From contig WPIO01000061.1 in assembly GCA_009760855.2 (NCBI GenBank), positions 248,001-312,000 on the forward strand: DNA of 64,000 bases, written 5' to 3'. Shown piece after piece: positions 35,059 through 46,036 of this stretch (position 1 is the stretch's first letter; each line of letters starts with the position of its first letter). A program made the position numbers and the translations under genes. A model generated the notes under the pieces. That model saw only the letters and a list, made by a program, of their open reading frames with translations, was not told where the DNA came from and searched no databases. The DNA comes from Cristatella mucedo (taxonomy: Eukaryota > Bryozoa > Phylactolaemata > Cristatellidae).

Positions 35059-36541
35059 TAGACCACGGGTGGCCTCCAGAGTGCTTCCGAGATTCCAGAT
35101 CATACTGGGGGGGATGGGCTGAGTCACGTGGCTGAGTCACATGTGAGCTCGCTGAGCCGGATTATCTATGCATGGCACTCTCTCGCAAGAATTTGCTCTC
35201 GCGTCGAAACCCGTCTTGGCTGAACCAACCTCGAGAGTGCCTCCACGCTACTCATAAATTAAGCAAACTTAAAGGCCAACTGCCGGCCAAACTGAGCAAT
35301 GGCTCCAAAACACGGGCAATTTGCAAGCAAAGCCTAATATTACCAGCTACGGTCAGCTGAGAGCCAGGATCTCGTCACCGATTTCGCTTCAGGGCCTTAA
35401 CGTCCTTAAAATACGCTTTGCGACTGCTATTGCTTGCTGAAAACTAAGTGTACTCTTTTTTGCTAGGCCTTACCCGAACAGGAGTCGCTAATCTGGAGGC
35501 CGTGAAAAACTACAGGGCAGCGGTTGACAGGAACAATCAATCGGACATCAATGTTCCGGCCTCACCATTATATGTAACTCTTACTCGTTCAGGTAGCAGC
35601 ACAACACATGCAGTGTGAACAGCCCCAGCTTTAAAAATCCAAACGGTGAAGACCATACCGAAACACCGCGAGCAGTTCTATCAACAGCAAAAGACTATTG
35701 CAAAAGCTTAGAGAATTGCCTCAATATTTAGGTTTGTACGGCAGGCGACTTCAAGCTGACTCGTTACGAGCTTATAGAAGCTGACATTCATCCAAATGAC
35801 TCAACGAATATCAGACCGACATCGCCAAGTGAGAGTCTGCTTTGGTAAGGTTCTCTCCTGACGTACCGGCCACTCGGACGTCATTCATAAATCGGGCTAA
35901 ATAAATATTTCAGTGCCCTTAAGCCTGTTTATCACGTCTATTTCTTAAGCGGCCTCTTCAGTTCAAGTGGCCAAGCTCCGAGGCCAAATGGACATTGCAC
36001 AGGCAACTGACTTCACCCGAGCAATACCAGCTGTCGGCGGCTGCACACGAGCCAATCCAGCGAGGTTAGTACACCTAAAGCATGCAAGCATCAACGTGCC
36101 ACGTGAGAATCTGACGTCAACGTAGGCCCTGCCACGTAAAGGTGGCCGTTTGCTAGCCCGATCACGTGGTACCCAACTAGATCTGTGCCGACGTGCGATG
36201 CCGATAATACGATCGTTACTTGCAGATTTAAACCTACGCTTGCATTTATCGGTCTCTCGAGAATAGACCAATAATCGCTGTGCAGGCCCAAGCCAGCCCA
36301 TACATCCGTGTCACGGACACCGTTCTTCGGCCGTTTCTCCTTCTCCTCATCTTCCAAACTTGGGCACGTGTCACCTATCAAGCCACTTCTGCCTACCACC
36401 AACCATGCTCACCCTCGGGCTGGCCCTGACCCTGGTCCTTGCTGAGTGGGCGACTAGCAGCACTGCTGCTTCCCTTTGCCTCTCAGGACCCAGAGCACCG
36501 AGGCAGCGTGTAGCAATGAACGATGGAGGCAGGCAGCTTAG
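35059..36541 (+). CDS. Unrecognised spliced gene, partial model
   Basis: Five + strand blocks join in frame: 35059-35127, 35467-35592, 35745-35828, 35962-36064, 36487-36541. The middle three are the best supported: acceptors TTGCTAG, ACGGCAG and CTTCAG; donors GTAGCA, GTGAGA and GTTAGT; phases 1-1-1-2 agree. They encode 41, 27 and 33 uninterrupted codons with segments such as NLEAVKNYRAAVDRNNQ, DFKLTRYELIEADIHPN and QVAKLRGQMDIAQATDF. The first block rests on a weak GTGGCT donor. The last is a short tail ending at TAG 36539-36541. No membrane segment or catalytic motif is evident and I do not recognise the family. The start exon is not found; it may lie upstream of 35059. The gene is convergent with SCAMP, 835 nt between stops. 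It could also be an old pseudogene. Confidence 0.5.
35120..35143. promoter_or_regulatory. Paired AP-1/Maf-like sites with E-boxes
   Basis: TGAGTCA occurs at 35120-35126 and 35133-35139, each overlapping an E-box (CACGTG 35125-35130, CACATG 35138-35143), repeated with a 13-bp period. It could be a composite regulatory site, but it overlaps a candidate exon end, so chance is possible. Confidence 0.3.
35467..35592 (+). CDS. Unrecognised gene, internal exon A
   Basis: Preceded by a strong pyrimidine tract (TACTCTTTTTTGCTAG) and followed by GTAGCA. 126 nt, phase 1 in and out, no stop in the joined frame; ends TLTRSG. Confidence 0.5.
35745..35828 (+). CDS. Unrecognised gene, internal exon B
   Basis: 84 nt, acceptor GGCAG, donor A|GTGAGAG. 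Encodes DFKLTRYELIEADIHPN and continues the frame of exon A. A donor 14 nt further on (GTAAGG) would break the frame with exon C. Confidence 0.5.
35962..36064 (+). CDS. Unrecognised gene, internal exon C
   Basis: 103 nt, acceptor CTTCAG, donor GTTAGT. Encodes QVAKLRGQMDIAQATDF and a Cys/Gly-containing end, in phase with exon B. Confidence 0.5.
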
Positions 36542-37375
36542 AGCGGTGAAAGAATAACCACGTCAACGCATACAAAATCCTGATCACTGCAACAGCTACG
36601 AAGCAGCTACTGGCACAGCAGCTACAAGCTGCCCTACGAGCAGCAGGGCAGCTGCACAGCCAACGACGAACTGGCTTCGTACGGCCGTATCTGCCGTAAA
36701 CCAGGCTAGCTAGCCAAGCAAAAGGAGAGCAGCTGCAGGATGCAGCTCCGGCAAAAGCCGCAGCAGCAGCAGCTGCTCCAAGCAGCTCACACTCGGTTCA
36801 CAAAGTACAACGCCCCCCCCCACATGTGGCAGCGGCAGCGTGGGGCGCTCGCCCAGTCACTGCAATTACAGGCGCCGGCAGGCATGGCTGCTAGCTATCC
36901 TGGAGACAGCCGGCTCGGTCAGCCGCGGCCGACTGTTGGCGAAAACAAGAGACTAGTGCCAACATTCGATAGGAGCACAAGGCTAGGTCGATAGTCGCTG
37001 CAGGACGCACCGAAGTTGCTTGCCGGAGAGGCTGCGGCTGACAAATGAGAGCTCGGCCTAAAGGCACGACATTGCCGCAAGAGCGGTGGCATCGTACCCT
37101 GCAGCAGCGGAGAAGCAGCACACTACTCAATGTAGCACATGCGAGCTCAGACCCGCACGCAAGTCGTGCAAACTGATTTCATCGGATGGCAAGCATTGTT
37201 TTCCGATGCCATCTGATCAAGCCGACTGCCACTGACTGCCATAGCTGCTGCTTGCTGGATGCATGCCGGTCACCTCCAGAACCTGCTGATGTCGGCCACA
37301 AGCAGCCATAACGGCAAGGCTGACGATCACTATCCCCCACACATGGGCACACATGCTCCCCGTCAGACCGGAAGC
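36542..37375. other. 3' flank between the unrecognised gene and SCAMP
   Basis: GC- and CAG/GCA-rich sequence, probably 3' UTR and spacer for the convergent genes. No repeat recognised. Confidence 0.4.
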
Positions 37376-37543
37376 CTAGGCAGTGTTCGGTGGAGGCCAG
37401 ACTGAGGGCCGGGCGGGCGCTGTTGGTAGCTGGGCACTGGCAGTGCCAGCGGCAGCCGCAGCCTGATTCTTCCGCACACCTTCGGCGAAGTCCTTCTGCG
37501 CCTGCTCGAAGCTTGCCCCGGTGCTGCGGTATATGCGCACCAC
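37376..37543 (-). CDS. SCAMP: SCAMP terminal coding exon 9
   Basis: Acceptor GCTGCAG. Starts [19 protein letters not shown], the conserved C-terminal segment, then an Ala/Pro-rich tail ending at TAG 37376-37378. I found no AATAAA on the minus strand close downstream. Confidence 0.93.
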   Translation of the reverse strand: MVRIYRSTGASFEQAQKDFAEGVRKNQAAAAAGTASAQLPTAPARPSVWPPPNTA

Positions 37544-40500
37544 CTGCAGCAGGAGGAGATGTCGTGAAGCAGCGGCCGCAGGCAGGCATGCATGAGATCC
37601 TCCCTACACAGTTACATACCTAATTTATGTTTAAAATAATCATCTCTACAGCAGTGACATACCTAATTATAACTAAAATAACAATGCTGATCAAAAGTCT
37701 GCTCATCACCATTTTATAATTCAGTGCTCAATTCGATGTTCAATTTCAAATATGAGAGTGGATGTTGTAGCTATACACGCAAATTAGTAAATCATCTCCC
37801 TTGATATTTATGGCATGACACTCATCTTACATGAACATTAGCTTCGGATGTCGTGCTTACAGGGTACTCTCTCTTTATTCAATACCTACATTCAAGAAAG
37901 CAAAAAGTGACCTCATCCTATATAACTCATCTTCCAATTAAAGAAGACTAACTAGTCCTCTAGACCATATTCCCATTGTCCAACTTTGATGGCGCCTAGA
38001 TGTGCTGCTGTCATGCATTACTAACATGAAAAATATGCCCTTAGCCTCAGATCTTGTCCCTTTACCTTTCAAGAAGACTACAGTTAGGCCATTCATTAAG
38101 AAATCAACACTAGACCAAGAGAACTTGAGCAACTACCACCCAGTCTCACGGCTATCGTTTCTAACAAGGACACCGGAACAAGTTGTGGCAGACCCAGCTC
38201 ATTACATCACAAATTCCTCATTGTTTCTGGCGCATATCGACCATGTTTCGGGTGTATACTAATGACCACCAAGTCCTTGTCAAACGTCTCTCATCTCGCC
38301 TGGGCATCACTGGAACTGCATTAAAATGGTCCAGGCCCTATGTCAGTGGGATACTCCATAGCATTGATGTGAATAGACAAAGATCATCCGAGCAACCTCT
38401 AAAATATGGGCTACCTCAGGGCTCTGTGTTTCTTCCGTTTCTTTTTCACAGTTTCTACTCTCCCTCTTGCCGACTACTTTACGAAGCACAATCTAGGCTT
38501 TCACTTCCATGCCGATGACAGTTGTGCCTTTGATCCCAACCAGCCGCTAGCATGTCGAATTCTCTCGACTCCCTTGCAGCATGTATTGGTGACATCCGCA
38601 CATGGATGGCAGCAAACTTTCTCAAATCGAATGACGATAAAATCAACTTACTAGCTATTGGAAAACCAAGTGCGTCTCAGAAATGAGTAAACTAAATGCT
38701 CAAAATCGGCTCTGCCAGCATATCTCCCGTCATATCTGCACGAAACTTGGGTTTCATGTTCCAAAGTGACCTTTTAGTAGACGACCACAACAGCTCCACA
38801 GTCAAGTCCACTTACTTTCAGATACACAACATTGTTAAAATTTGGGTTTGCTGAGACAGGAATAGTGCATTCAAATTGGTTCACACATTCGTGACATTCC
38901 GTCTCGACTATGTAACTCACTGATTGCTGGTCTACTGCAGTCTACCGGCCTGTGCAATCAGGCGCTTACAGTTGGTGAAAAACTCGACAGCTAGGCTTGC
39001 CCGTCTTGAGCATTGCAGACGCCACATCATACCACTACTTGCCGAACTCAATTGGCTCCCAGTCAAGCAGCATCTCGACTTCAAGGTTCAATCACTTACT
39101 TTTAGGTCCATTCAATCTCTGACTCCAGCCTATCTATCAGAATTACTCCCCCACAAGGCTAGGCATCGTGCCACCTGCTTTCTGAACCAAATCATTCAGC
39201 TAAACCTCGCACGAACCTAAAATCCTTTGGAGACCCTACCTGTAGTTCGTATTCTCAGAAAGACTGCAACTTACCCCTGGCTGACGTCACGACACCCCCT
39301 GACTTGACGACATCAAAAGAGAAGCTACAGCATTTAGAGGATCCTATGATTTGTCCTTTGCGTTCTAATGCGTGCCGGCACTTTGCATGATGCCACTAAC
39401 CATATGTACATGTTGATACTGTGCATGATATTTCTAACCATTTTATGCTTGTTGAATTGTGCATGCTACCACTAATAATTTGGCCATACTTCCTTTACAG
39501 TGTATGTAAAGTGCCCAGAAAGAGATTCAGCTATCTGAGGGTGTTGTACAAATGTACTATTATTATGATGGCAGGCAAACCAAAATAAAATTCAGCTGCA
39601 GGGTCTAATACGACAACGATGCCCAAAAATAAAAGCGAACATACACCTCGTGTAGTGTTTCTTAACAGGCCGAGAAAGGTCAATAACTATGTAAGAAGCA
39701 GTGAAAAGTGGTCTCACCAAGAAGCAGTCGACACAAGATTGAAGATTGTGTTACCTGCCACGTGAGTGTATTTGGGTTCGTTCTTTTAGAATTAAATACC
39801 GAGAGATAAAAATAAATCTGCCATATTCACAATCGTACGGAGCCACACCAATTGTCATTCAGTGTTAGATTTGTGCATGCCTGGTATTGTAGCACATGGC
39901 AGGGCAGCTGGATATCGGAAATGTGGGCTGCAGTGCGTCCCACTTTTTGCTGAACTGAATAAGTAAAGAAACGAGAAATGCAGTGGTCTTTCAATTTTGC
40001 TCGCACTGCCACTAATGCTTCATGAACCTCACTGGCGGCCGACTGCTTGGCCACGGCACGGCCAAGTCAAAGACATCCATAGCCCAAATCATGCAACTAT
40101 TAGTAGCGTGCCTAACTCGGCCACACAATCTGTCTCGTGCAAAGTTCTTGGCCTCTGCACTGACTGCTTTCTGTCTAGCAGTCTGCCCTCAGTGTCACCA
40201 TCCTCTTCATTCGTAGTCACCGCTTTTCTGTCTTTCTCACTCCTTTCACACTCCAATCACTCTCTCTCTCTCTCTCTCTCTCTCTTTTCTGTAACTTCCA
40301 TTGCTACATGTATTCATCTGTCGGCAAAGGTTGAAAGTAAACATACCATTTGCCACCATAAGACTGGACAAAAGGCTTAAGCTATCTGTATAGAGTGCTT
40401 TAGTTTGCCTGATCCGACGTTAATATCATCGGCCAAGCCTTTAAAGCCTTTATAGCCTCTGACCTACTTATAGTGTGAGCATACTTATATCCATAGCCAT

Positions 40501-43500
40501 AGAAGCTGTTGATACTGCACTATTTCAAAGCTGCCAATAGTTGCTGAAACAAGCAGCAGGGGAGGGGCTCACCTTGATGAATAGGGCAATGCAGCCGACG
40601 GTGTTGAGAGTGAAAATGAAAGCCATGATCGTCATGGCACCACCGACCACCTTCTGGCTGCCTTGCTGACCAAGCATCGTGAATGCAGATATCCAGCCGC
40701 TGCACGAGTGAGAAACAGAATGACAGAATACAGATTTAGATAAAGATAAAGGCCCTCAAAGTGTGCTAACGAGCATTTAAGCCCTGCCGCGCTGACCTAG
40801 CTGCAGGACTGGCACTGATAGCGCTTGCGGACACACCATCTCTCACCCTCGTATTGATAGGCCATCACAGTCACTCTCTCAGCAAACACACGCAATCAAT
40901 CACCCAAATGCACTGACACGCACACCTCCTCTCACTATCTCTGTCCTTCTTGTTTCTCTCCAATACACCATAGAAAGCTCTCTATGCGATTCCTTGCTGC
41001 CACGCTCTCAATCTTCCTCATCTTCGCCTCGCCTTCGGCACTTCCATTATCTGATAGATATCTGACGATATTTTTCTCAGGCTGGGCACGGCTGCCCATT
41101 GTAGCTAGCGTTGCCAATTAGGGCGAGGAAGCTTTTGACTGAGCCTCGCGCGCTCACGAGCGCACCTAATGACTAACTATGCTGCAAGGATCGCATCGTG
41201 CATGCTGCAAACAAAAGCACACCGACGCCACGAAAGCCATACATGCTTCGATGCACTTACGCAAAGCCCGTGCTGCCAACTCCCAGAGTCATCACGAAGC
41301 AGGTGATGATTTGAAGGAAGAACATGGCAAAGAACAGGAAGAAGTTCATCGAGCTGTTGCTCCTGCAGAAGAAGAAGCGACGCTCGAAGTGGAGGCTCAG
41401 CAGCAGCAGCCTCCACCCAGCAGCATCGACAAGGCACAGCAGCGCGGGCGTCCACTGCAAGAATCCGAGAAGCAGCGGAGGAGGCAGCAACAGCAGCGGC
41501 AGCTGCGTCTGAGGCGTTTGTGCTTGAGTCCTCCGTTTTGCTCTCGCGCTGGTCTCGAGAGCAAAACGCACCGATGCTACGTCAAACAGCTCGCTTAAGT
41601 CACATCAAACTCGCCTCGGCATGCCATAACCTGCATGGCACTCGGCTTGGCCACGGTCAAGCAAGCAGCGCACGAGAGGGCACACCTCCGATCGCGTAAA
41701 AAAGGAAAGCGATCGGCTCGTTTTAGACGACTTTGAAATGAGCAAGAACCCGGCATCGACTGAAGGCCTGACTGCCGTTTGGTCTCACACTAGCTTGTTT
41801 CCTGCTCAGGCAGTTGGATCAACTGATCGCTTGCTTAGATCGCTACTGTCAACTGATCGCTTGCTTAAATCGCTCACCTGAACGCGTTGTACACGGGCCG
41901 ATACCAGCAGACGAAGGCCAGCGGCACGAACGCGGCCAGCCAGAGAAGCGAGAAGCCGAAAGCGATGCCCGCCGTGCTGCCTATGCCGTCCGTTGCCTCC
42001 GAGGCCGAGATGAAGTAGGCCATGCAGAACAGCACATTCAGCACGAGAGTCACACTGTACGCTGAATAGGAAGAAATAGAAAAAGGAATCCACACATTCG
42101 ACCGGTCAGTGGCCACGTGCGGGTGCACTGTGGGGGGAGGCAGGCCCCCCCCCGCAGCGCGTAGTAAGCGATGAGGCTCGCTGCTGGTCACTCACCGATC
42201 CACAAATAGTAGGAGCACTTCACCGTGAGCCTGTAGGGCACCATGATGTCCATCTCAAAGTTCTGGTAGAAGCACGGCTTCGGACAGCACTTGGGCAGCG
42301 GTGGCCAGTTGTTGGCTCGAGCTGGCGGACCGCGAACCAACGCGAGAAAAACGAAAACGCTACAGCAGGCACGCAGGAGACCGCCTCTACCCGAGTAAGG
42401 GAAAGCCAGCCGAGGGAGGGGAGAGCAGGCGCACACTCAGCTACACTAGCGCTGTCGCACGTGCCGGCTCGGCAAAGCCTGTGAAAGCGAGCAGACTACG
42501 AGATCGTGGCTGGTGAGCCGTGGTGGTACATTAGGTAAGGCAGTGGCTATTCACGACATCGTTCCGAGATCGTGGGTTCGAATCCTGCGGTGGGCGATCT
42601 TTTAGTGCCGTTGCAAGCGGTGATGGTAATACGAATAATAATAATAATATATTGGTATAGCGCCCTCAGAGAAATGAATCTCTCCAGGTACTTTACGGAT
42701 GCTGCATACAAAGCATTACCAAATGTTTGTTAGTAACATCTGCAAGCAGCAGGCACAGCATAAGCAGGTACTTGCACACGAAGGACGAATCACAAGACCC
42801 AACAAATAATAATAAAAAATGTAATAAAAAAATGTGTGCTTTAAGCTTCTTTTTAAATGTCGTCACGCCAGGGGACATTGTGACGTGCATCGGTAGTGAG
42901 TTCCAGGCTTTGGGAGCAAACCACCTGAAGGCACCGTCTCCAACGGTTTGGAGGTTCGCACTAGGTAAGGCTACATGATTCGAGTCAGAACTGCAGGCGG
43001 TACGATTCTTTGCCTAGTGGGGGAGTAGTTCTGATAGGCAGGCTGGAGCCAGAGAATGAAGGGACCTAAATAAGCCGTAAAGGCTCTTCTGTCACTGTAC
43101 AAAAAAGGCGGTTGAATCAGCTAGTATTTATTTTATGGCAAGCCAGGGGCCGAATCAAGAAACCGGCACCACAGTTTAATAATAATAATGCATTTGATAA
43201 AGCACCCTCAGAGAACTCAATCTCTCTCTAGGCGCTTTAGATATGCTACAAAGGGAAATGCAATTGAATGGTGAGTAAAATCATGCTTGAAAAACAAACA
43301 AAATGAATAACATGGTTAGGGGTGACATGCACAGGGTCAGCATGCAAATGTGGTTAGTGGCAGCATGCACAGTGTCAGCACGCATAAGCACATCAAGGAC
43401 GAATCACAGGGACCCACTAAATGCTGCCCTAAATAGGTGTGTTTTTAAGTTCTTTTTAAATGTGGTCAGGTCAGAGGATGTTCTGACGCAGGTCGGGAGG

Positions 43501-45962
43501 GAGTTCCAGGCTTTGGGAGCATACGAACTAAATGCACGGTCTCCAAAGGATTTGAGGTTTGTACGGGGTATTTGTAGACTGTTGGGTTCCGAAAAGCGGC
43601 TGGTACGATGCTTGGCCTGATGGGGGAGTATATCAGAGTGATAGGCTGGAGCCACAGAATGAAGTGACCTAAAAGTGAGTGACAATACCTTGAAGTCAAT
43701 CCGTGGCTTGACTGGTAGCCAGTGCAGGTCGGCGAGAAGTGGAGTAATGTGGCAACTGCGACGCTCACGACAGACAAGCCTAGGTGCAGAGTTTTGCACC
43801 GGCTGCAATCGCCTGATCGCACATGCTGGTAGGCCAGTAAGCAGTGAGCTGCAGAAGTCGAGACGAGATGTCACGAATGCATGGACCAACTTGGACGTGT
43901 TATCCTTATCTAAACAAGCCCGAATTTTAGCAATGTTATGAAGCTGAAAATAGGCAGATTTGACTGTGGAGCTGATATGATCGTCTAACGAGAGGTCGCT
44001 TTGGAATATGACACCTAGATTTCGAGCTGATTCAACTGGAGATATGCTGGCAGAGCCAATTTTGAGCGCTGGCCTTTCCAATTTCTGAACCACACTGGGT
44101 TTGCCCATACCTAGCAAGTTAGTTTTATCATCGTTTAGTTTTAGAAAATTTGCTGCCATCCATGTGCGGATGTCATCAATACATGCAGCAAGTGAGTTGA
44201 GAGAATTTGAGGTGCTCGAAGGCTGGGAGGGATCAAAGCAAAGGTATGTAATGTAACGTATTTCCGTCAGTAACTCCACAAAGTCATAAAGACCATGTGG
44301 GTGTTATGCAGGAGAGTTTTGTATAGCCCACTCACAGCCTAAGCAGCTTTCGGTACGCATTCGGTAGCCAACAGACTTCGTCTCACGCAACAAAGAGAAA
44401 GTGGGAAGCATAGCAGAGTCAGAAGAGCAGTTGAGGTAGTGAGCAGCATAGAAGTAGCAGTTCAGGACCACTGAAAAATATGTGCCATAGTCGGCAGTTG
44501 GAGAGTAGTTATCGTTGCGTAAGAATTGTGAAAGCGAGTTCCACAGTCTAGGACCTGCAGAGTTAAAACTTCTGTCGCCAACTGTCTTTAAGCGGAGGAA
44601 TGGGACAGCTAATTGATTGTCCACACAGGACCTGAGGCGCGAACAGGCTGAATGTGATGCAGCAGTTCAGCTAGGTACGAAGGAGCTAAGCCGTGGCGGG
44701 CCTTGTGGGTCAGTGTAAGAACTTTGCTCTGTATCCTTTGCTCAACCGGCAACCATCCTAGCTCTTTCAGCAGAGGTGACACATGCTCAAACCGCTGGGA
44801 CTTGAAGACCAGCCTTGCAGCCATATTCATAGTCAGCTGTAGTGGCATAATAGCTTTCTTTGGCAGCCCAACCAAAAGGGAATTACTATAATCAAGCCGA
44901 GACAGAACAAAAGAGCTAGTTAAATTTACAACTGAGTGTCATCTGCACAGAAGTGAAAGCCTAGATTGTGCTTGGCAATCACATCAGCAAGAGGGAGAGT
45001 ATAAACCGTGAAAAGAACCGGACCTAGCACGGAGCATGAGGTACCCCATATTTCAGAGGTACCTTGGATGATCTTGACGTAACCATTGCTAATTTCACTG
45101 CCCTTATCTAAGCCAAAGCTGCCGCTGCTGCCAACGAAGCTCCGGCTGTAAAGCCGGCACCGAGCTCTAATAATAATAATAATGATAATAATTATAAAAT
45201 GGGCCATCAACCTGTAGTACTTAAAGCCAACTCGTACATCGACGTGATCCCTTCGTGACATGTAATAACTCGAAGTTGCAGCTAAGCCTGAACGTCTTTT
45301 TTTCAAATCACCTCTATGGCAGTGAACGACCAAGCAGGAGTTGCACTTATTCGTCTGGCAGCTGACTAGTAACTCGGCTTTTCGACAAACATAACGGTCT
45401 TACGAAAAGAAGCAAGCACAGGCAGCCGAGTGTGCGAAATCCCACTGGCGGCGCTCACCACCAGGTGGCACCGCCGGCGCTGCCCCTCCCACGGCTCATT
45501 TCGTGCATGCGGCTCGGCAGCCTGATTCGCTGTCTTGCTCTCACAGCTTCAAGGCTTCCGTGGAGCATGAGAAAACGATTTCCCGCCTAAACGCTATCGG
45601 CAGCAGACTCTCTGAGCCTGCAGGGGGAGAGAGGAAGAAGGAGCAGCGGTAGAACTAGCAGCGACTCGAGAGCAATGGCAAAGTAGACAGCAACGCTGCC
45701 CCCCTATGACTCGAAGTGCTCCCATGTGCCCAGATCTGGCAGCAGCAGCAGATCTGCTTCTGCTAACGCCAGCAAAATGATGCCGTCCGGAACGGGGACG
45801 GAAGAGAGAGAGGGAGAAGAGAGAGAGGGAGATGGAAAAAGAGAAGAGAGAGAGGGAGAGAGAGAGAGAGGGAGAGGGAGAGATGGAAAAAGAGAAGAGA
45901 GAGAGAGAGGGAGAGAGAGAGAGCAAACGAGGGAGAGAGAGAGAGAGAAAGAAGAAAGAGAA

Positions 45963-46036
<74 letters not shown>

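Noticed and set aside
42515-42590. Possible tRNA gene
   Set aside because: A and B boxes are present, but the body is shared with dispersed copies having a common tail, so it is a SINE.
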